NCBI RefSeq assembly: GCF_019749295.1
Contig: NZ_JACWFG010000003.1
Location: forward strand, 119,800-183,799
DNA from: Neobacillus niacini
GTDB taxonomy: Bacteria > Bacillota > Bacilli > Bacillales > Cytobacillaceae
DNA length: 64,000 nucleotides
Direction of reading: 5' to 3'
The notes under the pieces are model-generated. The model worked only from the letters and a program-made list of their open reading frames with translations, had not been told where the DNA came from and searched no databases. Of this stretch, positions 36,621 through 45,377 are shown one piece after another (position 1 is the first letter of the stretch; each line of letters starts with the position of its first letter). Made by a program: the position numbers and the translations under genes.

Positions 36621-37333
36621 TCATTAACGACCTCAAATTTATAACCTACGCCCCAAACAGTTACAATCATTCTTGCAGCCTGCTCAGAGACTTTATTTAA
36701 CTTTTCACGAAGACGCTTAACGTGTGTGTCAACCGTACGTAAATCTCCAAAAAACTCATAATGCCATACTTCTTTCAATAATTGCTCCCGGTCAAAAACC
36801 TTGTCAGGTGCTTTAGCAAGGAAATATAATAATTCATATTCTTTTGGAGTTAAACTTACTTCTTTACCATCTGCTAAAACCCTATGTGCGTCATTGTCAA
36901 TTGTTAAATGCGGGAACACTATAACATCCTTTGTAGTTGTTTCTGTTTGAAGATAACTAGTTTGAGAAGACCTTCTTAACAGAGCTTTTACTCGTAATAC
37001 CACTTCTCTAGGGCTGAATGGCTTAACAATATAATCGTCTGTACCCACTTCAAACCCCTGTACACGGTTTACCTCTTCACCTTTAGCTGTTAACATGATA
37101 ACAGGTGTAGCTTTCTTTTCTCTTAGTTCACGGCAAACCTCTAGTCCGTCCTTACCAGGCATCATTAAGTCTAAAAGAATTACATCATAATCATTAGCAA
37201 TCGCTTTCGTTAACGCTTCATTTCCATCCTCTGCTTCATCTATGGTATATTCCTCACGCTCTAAATACATCTTTAATAAACGCCTGATTCTTTCCTCGTC
37301 GTCCACTACTAAAATCTTCACGTCTTTATCCAT
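36617..37333 (-). CDS. resD: Response regulator ResD
   Basis: OmpR-type DNA-binding regulator of respiration and anaerobic genes. It has 238 residues from the ATG at 37333, which has GGGGGG seven bases upstream; a few upstream in-frame codons are not used. The receiver has the acidic pair VVDDEE and the phospho-Asp in [13 protein letters not shown]; the C-terminal winged helix has [12 protein letters not shown] and [13 protein letters not shown]. It is co-translated with resE. A direct repeat and a core promoter lie just upstream (37360-37422). Confidence 0.97.
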   Translation of the reverse strand: MDKDVKILVVDDEERIRRLLKMYLEREEYTIDEAEDGNEALTKAIANDYDVILLDLMMPGKDGLEVCRELREKKATPVIMLTAKGEEVNRVQGFEVGTDDYIVKPFSPREVVLRVKALLRRSSQTSYLQTETTTKDVIVFPHLTIDNDAHRVLADGKEVSLTPKEYELLYFLAKAPDKVFDREQLLKEVWHYEFFGDLRTVDTHVKRLREKLNKVSEQAARMIVTVWGVGYKFEVVNE

Positions 37334-37359
37334 TAATAATCCCCCCATGCAGTTATTTT

Positions 37360-37422
37360 ACAAAATGTGACTATTTTAATCTATAACTAAGCGAAATTGT
37401 CTCAACAAAATGTGACTATTTT
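37360..37422. repeat. Perfect 18-bp direct repeat flanking the resD promoter
   Basis: ACAAAATGTGACTATTTT occurs at 37360-37377 and again at 37405-37422, 45 bp apart. One copy adjoins the presumed -10 and the other the presumed -35 of resD. The motif is not repeated elsewhere that I could see. It is probably a regulator binding site, though the regulator is unknown. Confidence 0.75.
37378..37405 (-). promoter_or_regulatory. Candidate core promoter of resDE
   Basis: On the minus strand TTGAGA (37400-37405), 16 bp, TAGATT (37378-37383). It lies below the resC terminator and about 45 bp before resD, so resDE can be expressed apart from resABC. Confidence 0.5.
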
Positions 37423-37457
37423 TTGACAAACAAGCTTTTTTCTATATAAAAATGTGC

Positions 37458-37491
37458 AAAATAGCCTTTACTTGGAAAAAGTAAAGGCTAT
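37458..37491 (-). terminator. Terminator of resABC
   Basis: Perfect 13-base stem (ATAGCCTTTACTT arm) with a five-base loop, followed on the minus strand by TTTGCACATTTT. The T tract is short, so some readthrough into resDE is possible. Confidence 0.75.
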
Positions 37492-37507
37492 AAAGTTAAA
37501 TATATCA

Positions 37508-38692
37508 TTATCCTGCGTAAGAATGAAGTCCTGCAATAACTAAGTTAACAGCTACCAAATTAAACATGATAATGACAAAACCGATAACCGCCAGCCAGGC
37601 TGATTTCTCCCCGTGCCATCCCTTAGAAAGACGAAGATGTAAAAAGGCTGCGTAGAATAACCATGTTATTAACGCCCAAACCTCTTTAGGATCCCAGCCC
37701 CAGAATCTTGTCCAGGCAATTTGTGCCCAAATCATCGCAAAAATCAAAGCTCCTAACGTAAATACAGGGAACCCGATTAATACAGACCGATAGCTTATTT
37801 CATCTACAAAGTCGAGATTAATGTTTTTTACTAAAGGCTGAAGTGCGGCAGAAATACGTTTTCTCAGGATTAATCGTATTAAACCATACAGGATAAAACC
37901 ACCTATAAACGACCAAATAACAGAATTCATTTTCTTCGCATTTATCAACGCAGGCATTTCCACAAGCGGTTCAAATTTTCCGCTGGTTAGGAGTTCCCCT
38001 TCATGAGGGCCAGTAATCGCTGGCATAGTGTATTCAATTTTTGCTTCACTGTCATTCTTATCAATCCAACTAAATTCAGCTTTATAATCCATTGCCGAGA
38101 ATAAAGTGGAAACAAGAACAAATCCTAATGTTGTTACTAACCCAAACATGACAGCTTCAAGCCAGAAGGTCCTCTTGCTCGCTTTAGATTGATCAATTAC
38201 CTTTACTAGATAAATCAATCCGGCTGCAAAGCTGATTGCTAATATTGCCTCTCCTAAAGCTGCAGTCGTAACATGGATGTGAAGCCAGTCACTTTGCAAT
38301 GCAGGTATTAATGGAGAGATATCTCTTGGAAACATACTTGCATAAGCAATTACAAGTATTGCAACTGGCATAGTGAATAATCCTAGAAGCGGTGTTCGAT
38401 AAATAAAATAAATAACGATAAATGCTCCGACAAGACACATTCCAAAAAAGGTTGTAAATTCAAATAAATTACTTACAGGAGCATGTCCTGCTGCAATCCA
38501 TCTAGTAATAAAGTATCCAACCTGAGATATAAATCCAATAATTGTTAAAAAGACGGCAATTTTCCCCCATCGATTTGTATCTTTCTTTTCCCCGGTGTTC
38601 TTCTTAGCCTTGATAGCCCCGCCAAAGAAGAGGGTCGCTGCTAAATAAAGAATAAATGCAATATATAGTAAATTACTACTTAGTGTTACCAA
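37508..38692 (-). CDS. resC: Cytochrome c biogenesis protein ResC (CcsA-type)
   Basis: Multipass part of the system II cytochrome c haem-ligation complex. It has 394 residues, about eight membrane segments, and the tryptophan-rich [14 protein letters not shown] signature of haem-handling proteins in its last third, with conserved His residues around it. The TTG at 38692 is used: AAGGAGG lies eight bases upstream. It starts right after the resB stop, so both subunits are translated together. Confidence 0.93.
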   Translation of the reverse strand: MVTLSSNLLYIAFILYLAATLFFGGAIKAKKNTGEKKDTNRWGKIAVFLTIIGFISQVGYFITRWIAAGHAPVSNLFEFTTFFGMCLVGAFIVIYFIYRTPLLGLFTMPVAILVIAYASMFPRDISPLIPALQSDWLHIHVTTAALGEAILAISFAAGLIYLVKVIDQSKASKRTFWLEAVMFGLVTTLGFVLVSTLFSAMDYKAEFSWIDKNDSEAKIEYTMPAITGPHEGELLTSGKFEPLVEMPALINAKKMNSVIWSFIGGFILYGLIRLILRKRISAALQPLVKNINLDFVDEISYRSVLIGFPVFTLGALIFAMIWAQIAWTRFWGWDPKEVWALITWLFYAAFLHLRLSKGWHGEKSAWLAVIGFVIIMFNLVAVNLVIAGLHSYAG

Positions 38693-40324
38693 TTAGACAC
38701 CCTCCTTATCCATTCTTTCCCTTTGTACTTGATCATTAGGAATAGTAAGTTTTGTTTCCGTTAGTACGAATTCTATTTCTCTTTTTAATCCAAACCAATT
38801 CTTATTGGTATGTGCGGCAATCCAAATTTTTCCGTCTTTGTTTTGTACCCAAATTCTACGATGATTCCAGTATGCACCTTGGATTACCCCAATCATAAAG
38901 AGAATTCCACCAACAATAATAATCCAAATCGTTAAGTCTTTACGGACAGTCAAAGCAGTAACATTTTTAGTTTCAATACCTTTGAAAGCCATTTTATATT
39001 GGTTATCCCCTAATGGCTCAATGGTTTGTTGAATGGCAACAAAACTCGTTTCCCCTTTTGGTACTTCAGGTGAAATCATTTTGAATACAAAGGCAGGATT
39101 ATTGGGTATACGTGATTTAGTTGTCGGCTCTCCATCTTCTCCAAATTCAAAGTCTGGGAAAAAACTTAAGACCTCAACGGCATAACCATTTTCAAGGTCA
39201 TATTTAGGCTTTGGATCATAAAGATTAACTTTTATGTCACCAAATGTTTTGCCTGAATCTTTGTTTGTTAAAGAGAAGGACATTGTATTTAATTCATCCA
39301 GCTTGTAGTCTACTTGGTATAAAGCAAACCTTTCAAATTTTAATGGCTGATTCACTTTAATTTTGTGTTCTTTGACTTTTTCTAATTCTGGCTTTTCTCC
39401 AGGAATTGCCGGACCGACTCTTTTATAAAGTACAGCATTTGTCTGATAATTTTTCACAACCATTCCAGCACGATCAATTGCTGCTTCAAACGTTTTGTCT
39501 TTTTCTTTATCATAATTTTCAAGAATAAACTTTTCGTTTGCAACATAGTATTGTCCATCTGTTTCTGGGACAACCTTTGTTTCACCTTCACGCAGCCATA
39601 AGACTTTATCAATATACATACCAGGAACAAATCGCAGCATTCCGCCTATTAAGAATATTATTAATCCCACATGGTTCACATAAGGACCCCAACGAGAAAA
39701 ACGATTTTTTTCAGCGAGCAAATCTCCATTTTCTTCCCTTACATGATAACGCTTGGATTTTAATCGTTCTTTTACGGCTGTTAAGTCCTGTTGGTCCCCA
39801 TTCTCACTTATCCCAAATAAACGCTGACGCTTTAAAAATCCTTCATGTCTTGTTACTCTTTGGGCCTTTAAAGCCTTATACAATGGCACTACCCTATCAA
39901 GACTACAAATCACAAGCGAGATACCTATCATGGCTATTAGGATTAGATACCACCAAGAACTATATAAATTATTAAAGCCAAGTACATAGTATAACTTCCC
40001 AAACCATCCGTACTGATCTTCGTAATATTCTTCAGCTGGCATAGTAGGTGGTATGTACATTTCCTGTGGAAGAATTGTCCCAGCTGCTGAAGCAACTAAT
40101 GTGATGACGATGAGCCATACACCTACTTTGACGGATGAAAAAAAGTTCCATATTTTATCAATTATGGACTTATTATATGTCTGTGAGCGGCGGGCACTGC
40201 CTTCATATCGCATATCTAACAGTGGTTGATCTTGTGATTGTTCAACTAGAACTTTCCCGCATGCCTCACACAATACGGTCCCGTGTGGATTTACATGTCC
40301 GCATTCACATTTAACATCTTTCAT
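38693..40324 (-). CDS. resB: Cytochrome c biogenesis protein ResB (Ccs1-type)
   Basis: Partner of ResC in haem attachment to apocytochrome c outside the membrane. It has 543 residues: an N-terminal zinc-ribbon-like part with CECGH and CEACG, three membrane segments in the first 245 residues, a large extracellular domain (about 250-475) and a last membrane segment (about 478-498). The FFSSVKVGVWLI start of the first helix is typical of Ccs1. Sits between resA and resC. Confidence 0.94.
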   Translation of the reverse strand: MKDVKCECGHVNPHGTVLCEACGKVLVEQSQDQPLLDMRYEGSARRSQTYNKSIIDKIWNFFSSVKVGVWLIVITLVASAAGTILPQEMYIPPTMPAEEYYEDQYGWFGKLYYVLGFNNLYSSWWYLILIAMIGISLVICSLDRVVPLYKALKAQRVTRHEGFLKRQRLFGISENGDQQDLTAVKERLKSKRYHVREENGDLLAEKNRFSRWGPYVNHVGLIIFLIGGMLRFVPGMYIDKVLWLREGETKVVPETDGQYYVANEKFILENYDKEKDKTFEAAIDRAGMVVKNYQTNAVLYKRVGPAIPGEKPELEKVKEHKIKVNQPLKFERFALYQVDYKLDELNTMSFSLTNKDSGKTFGDIKVNLYDPKPKYDLENGYAVEVLSFFPDFEFGEDGEPTTKSRIPNNPAFVFKMISPEVPKGETSFVAIQQTIEPLGDNQYKMAFKGIETKNVTALTVRKDLTIWIIIVGGILFMIGVIQGAYWNHRRIWVQNKDGKIWIAAHTNKNWFGLKREIEFVLTETKLTIPNDQVQRERMDKEGV

Positions 40325-40347
40325 TACAAAAAACTCCCTACAACCCC

Positions 40348-40872
40348 TTAAGGTTTAATTTTCTCCATAAACTCCCTTACAGTTGCTTCTGTTAACGTTC
40401 CAGTATGATACTTAACTACTTTTCCATCCTTATCAATCAAAAAGGTTGCCGGAAGCGGATTAATACCATATGCCGCTTGAACCTGCCCGTCTTTATCAAT
40501 AACATTAGGAAAATCAAGCTTCTTGCGTTCTATAAATCGGTTAACTGCTAATTCAGACTCACTCACGTTAACAGCCAGCACTGTTACACCCTTATCTTTA
40601 TAATGATTATATTGATTATTAATATAAGGCATCTCAGCTTCACATGGTTTACACCAGGTTCCCCAAAAATTCAAGAATACCCCTTGGCCTTTATAATCAG
40701 ATAGCTTATGCTTTTCGCCTTGCATATCAACCAACACAAAATCAGGCGCTTGTTTTCCAACTTCCACTTTCATTCTATTGTCCTTCGTCAGGTTGGCATA
40801 AAGTGTGTAGGCTACGGCAGAGGCTAAAACCAATAAGATGATCGCCCTCATTACTAATCGCCGTTTTTTCAA
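40348..40872 (-). CDS. resA: Thiol-disulfide oxidoreductase ResA
   Basis: Membrane-anchored thioredoxin-like protein that reduces the haem-binding cysteines of apocytochrome c. It has 174 residues from the TTG at 40872, where GGAGG lies seven bases upstream and the N-terminus aligns with B. subtilis MKKKRRL. An anchor is at 8-25, and the active site is Cys74-Lys-Pro-Cys77 in FWGTWCKPCE. B. subtilis has CEPC at the same positions, so the Glu between the cysteines is replaced by Lys here. Confidence 0.94.
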   Translation of the reverse strand: MKKRRLVMRAIILLVLASAVAYTLYANLTKDNRMKVEVGKQAPDFVLVDMQGEKHKLSDYKGQGVFLNFWGTWCKPCEAEMPYINNQYNHYKDKGVTVLAVNVSESELAVNRFIERKKLDFPNVIDKDGQVQAAYGINPLPATFLIDKDGKVVKYHTGTLTEATVREFMEKIKP

Positions 40873-40905
40873 AGTTCTCCCTCCCTGAAAGTCACAATTA
40901 TGAGA

Positions 40906-40940
40906 CACAGTTTATCTAAATTATATCATTTAGCACTGTG
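40906..40940 (-). promoter_or_regulatory. Palindrome over the presumed resA -10
   Basis: A two-part inverted repeat: CACAGT (40906-40911) with ACTGTG (40935-40940), and CTAAAT (40916-40921) with ATTTAG (40928-40933). The minus-strand TATAAT (40920-40925) lies at its centre. The -35 is poor. GTCACAATT (40891-40899) and AATTGTGAC (40965-40973) form an outer inverted pair and resemble the TTTGTGAAT core reported for ResD sites. Function is inferred. Confidence 0.5.
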
Positions 40941-40977
40941 CCTATAGTAAATACTCCTTATTACAATTGTGACATCT

Positions 40978-41715
40978 TTATGAATTTTTTTTAGTTGACT
41001 CTAGTGACAGCCCTCTTAGTAACTTCACTTCATGGTGTGTTAACTCTCTAGCATCCCCGGCTGAAAGACCATGTAAAGTTAAAAAGCCATAACGTTCTCG
41101 TTTTAATTTCAGAACCTCATGTCCAATGGCTTCAAACATTCTCCTAACCTGACGATTCCGTCCTTCATGGATGATGATTTCAATGATAGCAGTTTGTTTT
41201 TGCTTATCTACTGAGAGCATCTTGACCTTTGCCGGAGCTGTTTTACCATCTTCAAGATGAATTCCTCTCTCTAACTTCCGAAGATTTTCCTTGGACGGAA
41301 TACCTTTCGATTTTACTACATAAACTTTATCTATTTGATTCCTTGGGTGCATAAGTAAATTAGCAAATTCCCCATCATTTGTTAACAGCAATAATCCTGA
41401 AGTATCATAATCAAGACGTCCTACCGGGAAAATACGCTCTTGCTGATATGGAAAGAAATCCGTGACCACCTTCCTCCCTTTATCATCACTTACACTCGAT
41501 ATAACTCCTCTTGGTTTATACAATAGAAAATAAACAGGTTCCTCTTTTTCAATTTGTACCCCGTTAACTTCAACTTTGTCAGATGGTGTGACTTTCACCC
41601 CAAGCTCCGTTATTACCTTTCCATTGACCTTAACTCTTCCTTCTTTAATTAATTCTTCAGACTTCCTTCTGGAAGCAATTCCTGCTCGTGCAATTACTTT
41701 TTGCAATCTTTCCAA
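40978..41715 (-). CDS. rluB: 23S rRNA pseudouridine synthase RluB
   Basis: Makes pseudouridine in helix 89 of 23S rRNA (position 2605 in E. coli numbering). It has 245 residues from the TTG at 41715: AGGTGG lies six bases upstream and the protein then begins (M)ERLQKVIARAGIASRR like its B. subtilis counterpart. An S4 RNA-binding domain (1-60) precedes the catalytic domain with the GRLDYDTSGLLLLTNDG box containing the catalytic Asp. Between spmB and resA as in B. subtilis. Confidence 0.94.
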   Translation of the reverse strand: MERLQKVIARAGIASRRKSEELIKEGRVKVNGKVITELGVKVTPSDKVEVNGVQIEKEEPVYFLLYKPRGVISSVSDDKGRKVVTDFFPYQQERIFPVGRLDYDTSGLLLLTNDGEFANLLMHPRNQIDKVYVVKSKGIPSKENLRKLERGIHLEDGKTAPAKVKMLSVDKQKQTAIIEIIIHEGRNRQVRRMFEAIGHEVLKLKRERYGFLTLHGLSAGDARELTHHEVKLLRGLSLESTKKNS

Positions 41716-41863
41716 TATGATCCACCTCAGCTGTTTACCTTTATTTTGAATACTGGATGCAGTGCACCACAGTTTGTAGGAAACAAATTTGTTATTCTTC
41801 CCTAATGAATTATGACACAAAATTGCCCTTTTTCAAAGTAACGGCCTTTCTTTTGCATGAAAT

Positions 41864-41911
41864 ACAAAAAAGCAGGCTCCTATTTATGAAAACTCTCCTA
41901 GGAACCTGCTT
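41864..41911 (-). terminator. Terminator of dacB-spmA-spmB
   Basis: Thirteen-base stem (AAGCAGGCTCCTA arm, one G-T pair) with a 16-base loop, followed on the minus strand by six T. It lies 32 bp below the spmB stop. Confidence 0.88.
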
Positions 41912-41942
41912 ATTTATTTATAAACCATCTCTTAACAATCAT

Positions 41943-42479
41943 CTACTGTGCACCGAATACTAGGACTACGACCACAATCGCTGCAATAATTCCCACTACA
42001 TCTGCAAGCAGGCCAACCTTAAGGGCATCGCCCATTTTTTTGATTCCGACAGCTCCGAAATATACTGTTAACACATAAAAAGTCGTATCTGTACTTCCCT
42101 GAAGAACTGAAGCTAGTCTCCCAATAAATGAATCCGGCCCATAAACAGCAATTAAATCACTGGTCATACCAAGCGCAGCTGTGCCCGAAATTGGTCTAAT
42201 TAAAATAAGGGGAACAATTTCTGCAGGGACTCCGATTGCTTCCATCGCTGGTCTAATCCAATTCATCAACGCTTCTAGAGCACCTGATGCACGAAAGACA
42301 GTAATTGCTACAAGCATTCCTACTAAAAATGGAATAATCGAAACAGCAATTTTGATACCTTCTTTTCCACCCTCAACGAAACTTTCATATGTTGGTACTT
42401 GTTTAATCGTTCCGTAAAGAAGGATAAAACCAATTAATACAGGGATAAAACCTAGGGAAATAAGCGAAAGAAATTCCAT
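41943..42479 (-). CDS. spmB: Spore maturation protein SpmB
   Basis: Membrane protein needed for full dehydration of the spore core. It has 178 residues from the ATG at 42479, equal to B. subtilis SpmB; AAAGGA stands eight bases upstream, while an ATG nine bases earlier is too close to that site. The nucleoside-recognition (Gate) domain features SGTAALGMTSDLI and GSTDTTFYVLTVYFG are intact. It follows spmA by 5 bp. Confidence 0.95.
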   Translation of the reverse strand: MEFLSLISLGFIPVLIGFILLYGTIKQVPTYESFVEGGKEGIKIAVSIIPFLVGMLVAITVFRASGALEALMNWIRPAMEAIGVPAEIVPLILIRPISGTAALGMTSDLIAVYGPDSFIGRLASVLQGSTDTTFYVLTVYFGAVGIKKMGDALKVGLLADVVGIIAAIVVVVLVFGAQ

Positions 42480-42484
42480 GCTAT

Positions 42485-43072
42485 TCATCCTTTACGACTT
42501 CGTCGATTATAAAAATAACGATCTATCATAACTGCTCCGAGCATTGAGATAATGGTTGCAATTAAGGTTGGAACTACAATTTCAGTTGGGGAAGCAGAAT
42601 TGTAGTTCATTCGGATTGCAATTACGGTTGTGGGGATAATCGTAATGCTTGCCGTATTTATTGCTAAGAAGGTGACCATAGATCGGCTGGCTGAATTCTT
42701 GCCGCCATTTAATTGTTTCAATTCCTCCATCGCTTTAATTCCCAGCGGTGTAGCCGCATTGCCCAAGCCAAACATATTGGCAATCATATTAGACAATATA
42801 TACCCCATGGCAGGATGATTTGTTGGCACATCTGGGAATACCCTTTTCACCAGTGGCCGGAATAACTTTGACAACAAATCTAGTAATCCTGATTCTTGGG
42901 CTATCCGCATCATCCCTAACCAAAACACAAGAATGCTTATTAGCCCTATACAAAGTGTCACAGCTTCCTTTGCCCCATCAAATATTGCTTTATTTACTTC
43001 TTCGATTGTCCCATTAAACATAGCAAAAACGAATCCAACAATCGTCATAAAAACCCAAATATAATTAACCAT
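42485..43072 (-). CDS. spmA: Spore maturation protein SpmA
   Basis: Companion of SpmB, a 195-residue membrane protein with a Gate domain; NMFGLGNAATPLGIKAMEEL is the conserved core. It acts in the mother cell in core dehydration and heat resistance. It starts within the last 8 bp of dacB, so translation is coupled. Middle gene of dacB-spmA-spmB. Confidence 0.95.
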   Translation of the reverse strand: MVNYIWVFMTIVGFVFAMFNGTIEEVNKAIFDGAKEAVTLCIGLISILVFWLGMMRIAQESGLLDLLSKLFRPLVKRVFPDVPTNHPAMGYILSNMIANMFGLGNAATPLGIKAMEELKQLNGGKNSASRSMVTFLAINTASITIIPTTVIAIRMNYNSASPTEIVVPTLIATIISMLGAVMIDRYFYNRRSRKG

Positions 43073-44210
43073 GTAATTTCACGCCAATAACTGATAGAAA
43101 TAAATCTTTTAAGGAATCAAACAGTCCCTTTTTTTTCTCAGGACCCCCTTGATAATAAATAGGTGTTTCTCTTACGACTTTGCCATCAAGGAAGACCTGT
43201 GCTTTACCAACTGCTTCCCCATTATGCTCTGATTCATCCCAGTCTTCTCCCGGCTTATTCAATTTATATTTTATAGTGAATAACTCCATTTCCTGATCAG
43301 TTGCTGGGTAGACAATTGATCTCTTTAAAAAGAGATGCTTTTGAAAATGCTTATTCGTTTTAATATCGATTGTTCCTTTTGAAAGTACTTCCGCCATATC
43401 ATAGGTTTTAAAACCATTTTCATACATGGCTATGTGATCATTCCAATCATCAGAAGCGTTCAAGGTAACAGCAATTAAACTCATATCTCCTTTGGTTGCT
43501 GTTGTAACAAGAGTTCTTTTCGCCCGTTTTGTATATCCTGTTTTACCGCCAGTCGTATATTTATATTTTGTAAGCAGGCGGTTTTTATTTTTCCACTGAC
43601 GATCCCAATTTTCAGTAGGGTTTGGCGCTTTATAGGTCTTTGTTCCAGCAATTTTTTTGTATGCCTTATTTTGCATAGCATATTTGGTTAAGAGAGCCAT
43701 ATCATATGCAGTTGAATAATGATTTTCATGATCGTCCAGACCATGGGGATTGGAAAAGTGAGTATTCAACATACCAATCTCTCGTGCTTTTTGATTCATT
43801 AAATATACGAACCCATCCAAACTTCCTCCAACATGCTCAGCAATTGCTACAGCGGTGTCATTTCCAGACCTAAGCATCAGACCATAAACTAAATGCTCGA
43901 GCTTAATCTTTTCTCCAGGCTTTAAGTACACAGACGACCCCTCAGCTCGGGTTGCTTGTTCACTTACTTTCACTAATTCATTCATTTTTCCCGATTCAAT
44001 CGCGAGTATCGCTGTCATTATTTTTGTAATACTAGCGATTCTTCTTTTTGTGTGGGCATCTTTCTCAAATAGGACACGCCCTGATTCTTGCTCCATTAGA
44101 ACTGCACCACGTGCACTTACGGAAACGGAAGCATCCACCTTTTGAGGAATGTTTGTAATGAATAGTGAGACCATGAGGGAAAAAATGACTAGCTTCCAAA
44201 TCATTCTCAT
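43065..44210 (-). CDS. dacB: D-alanyl-D-alanine carboxypeptidase DacB (PBP5*)
   Basis: Sporulation-specific carboxypeptidase that trims cortex peptides and lowers cross-linking. It has 381 residues with an N-terminal signal segment (about 5-27). The active-site set is complete: Ser60-x-x-Lys63 in IASITKIM, SGN in RSGNDTA, and KTG in TGGKTGYT. A C-terminal amphipathic end may bind the membrane. It leads the dacB-spmAB operon, controlled by a sigma-E promoter with neighbouring GGACAA sites. Confidence 0.96.
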   Translation of the reverse strand: MRMIWKLVIFSLMVSLFITNIPQKVDASVSVSARGAVLMEQESGRVLFEKDAHTKRRIASITKIMTAILAIESGKMNELVKVSEQATRAEGSSVYLKPGEKIKLEHLVYGLMLRSGNDTAVAIAEHVGGSLDGFVYLMNQKAREIGMLNTHFSNPHGLDDHENHYSTAYDMALLTKYAMQNKAYKKIAGTKTYKAPNPTENWDRQWKNKNRLLTKYKYTTGGKTGYTKRAKRTLVTTATKGDMSLIAVTLNASDDWNDHIAMYENGFKTYDMAEVLSKGTIDIKTNKHFQKHLFLKRSIVYPATDQEMELFTIKYKLNKPGEDWDESEHNGEAVGKAQVFLDGKVVRETPIYYQGGPEKKKGLFDSLKDLFLSVIGVKLHG

Positions 44211-44273
44211 AAGTTTACCTCGTCCCCTTCGTTAACATGTCTAGCCAGTAGTTCATGTTACTAGCTTTCTAAA

Positions 44274-44302
44274 ATTTTATGCGGGACAAGGCTTGTTATG
44301 AC
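44274..44302 (-). promoter_or_regulatory. Sigma-E promoter of dacB-spmAB
   Basis: On the minus strand GTCATAA (44296-44302), 14 bp, CATAAAAT (44274-44281). The -10 matches seven of eight consensus bases. It lies about 65 bp before dacB, a known sigma-E gene in B. subtilis. Confidence 0.8.
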
Positions 44303-44311
44303 TATTTGTCC
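44284..44311. promoter_or_regulatory. Candidate SpoIIID sites on the dacB promoter
   Basis: GGACAAG (44284-44290) and TTGTCC (44306-44311) form an inverted pair with 16 bp between the six-base halves. It overlaps the sigma-E -35 and spacer. GGACAAG is the SpoIIID core consensus. A similar pair (15 bp apart) is on the spoIVA promoter. Confidence 0.5.
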
Positions 44312-44320
44312 TAAAAAATG

Positions 44321-44349
44321 AAAAAAGCAATCGACATATTGCCGATTGC
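44321..44349 (-). terminator. Intrinsic terminator of the superoxide dismutase gene
   Basis: Seven-base stem GCAATCG / CGATTGC with a nine-base loop, followed on the minus strand by six T. Confidence 0.9.
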
Positions 44350-44356
44350 CCGCCGT

Positions 44357-45247
44357 TTAGAATGCCGGCCATTTAATTTCAGATGCTTTATCGAACCTCA
44401 TTTCAACATCGTTCCAGTTTATAAGATTCCACCAATTTTCAATATAGCCCGCCCGATTGTTTTTATATTGGAGATAATAGGCATGCTCCCAAACATCAAG
44501 TACTAACAATGGGATAGTGTCCCATTGTGTTAACAGCATATGTCTTTCAGATTGTAAAATTTCGAGATGTCTCGCCCGCGGTGACCATACAAGGATAGCC
44601 CAGCCTACACCCTCTACCTGCTTAGCTGCTTCTGAAAATTGTTTCTTAAATTTATCGAAACTCCCAAAATAGTTTTCAATTTCTCTTTTCAGAAGTCCTT
44701 GAGGGCTGCCCCCTCCTTTTGGGATCATATTCTTCCAGAATATCGTGTGAAGATAATGTCCTGAACCATGAAAGGCTAATTCTCTGGACCAGTGCTTTAT
44801 AAGGCTAAAATCATTATGATCTCTAGCCTTTTTTAGATTCACTTCGGCTTTGTTCAGCCCTTCTACGTAAGAGCGATGGTGCTTATCATGGTGCAGTCTC
44901 ATTATTTCTTCCGAAATATAGGGTTCAAGTGCATTGTATGCGTACGGAAGTTCTGGGAGTGTATGACCGCCGGGCGGTACAGTTTTATTCTCAACCCAGA
45001 TATTTCCCGCACCTTGTTTACGAGCAAAAAAGCTTTCCATATGCTCATGAATTTCCTCTGCCTTTGATTGAAGTCCAAGCATATCACTATCTGATAAAGA
45101 TTCACCTGTGTTTTCAATCAACTCGGTAAAATGTTCAAGCTGCTCCCAAAGTTCTAAGTTGTCTTGCACTCCTTCACTATCTAAAAATCGTTTCATATCC
45201 TCATTCCATTCAAATAGCTCAAGAATATACTGATTAAATCGATTCAT
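44357..45247 (-). CDS. sodF: Superoxide dismutase (Fe/Mn family) with N-terminal extension
   Basis: Converts superoxide to peroxide and oxygen. It has 296 residues; the catalytic domain begins near residue 93 (LPELPYAYNALEPY), after a helical extension of about 90 residues, as in B. subtilis SodF. Metal ligands are visible: His in MRLHHDKHH, His in GHYLHTIFW, Asp and His in LDVWEHAY. A Gly at the GHYLH side and a Gln before the last ligand are more Mn-like, so metal use is open. It lies before dacB with its own terminator. Confidence 0.85.
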   Translation of the reverse strand: MNRFNQYILELFEWNEDMKRFLDSEGVQDNLELWEQLEHFTELIENTGESLSDSDMLGLQSKAEEIHEHMESFFARKQGAGNIWVENKTVPPGGHTLPELPYAYNALEPYISEEIMRLHHDKHHRSYVEGLNKAEVNLKKARDHNDFSLIKHWSRELAFHGSGHYLHTIFWKNMIPKGGGSPQGLLKREIENYFGSFDKFKKQFSEAAKQVEGVGWAILVWSPRARHLEILQSERHMLLTQWDTIPLLVLDVWEHAYYLQYKNNRAGYIENWWNLINWNDVEMRFDKASEIKWPAF

Positions 45248-45338
45248 TTTATCCCACCTTTATTTTGAATCTACCTAAAAGGTATGAAAAATATTGGGGA
45301 ATATGAATAAATATCCGCAACAGAACTTGATGAGAATG

Positions 45339-45365
45339 TAAAAAACTGCCCTAAATAGAGGACAG
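45339..45365 (-). terminator. Intrinsic terminator of ypuI
   Basis: Seven-base stem CTGCCCT / AGGACAG with one G-T pair and a six-base loop, followed on the minus strand by six T. Confidence 0.85.
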
Positions 45366-45377
45366 CTTCTTTATTAT

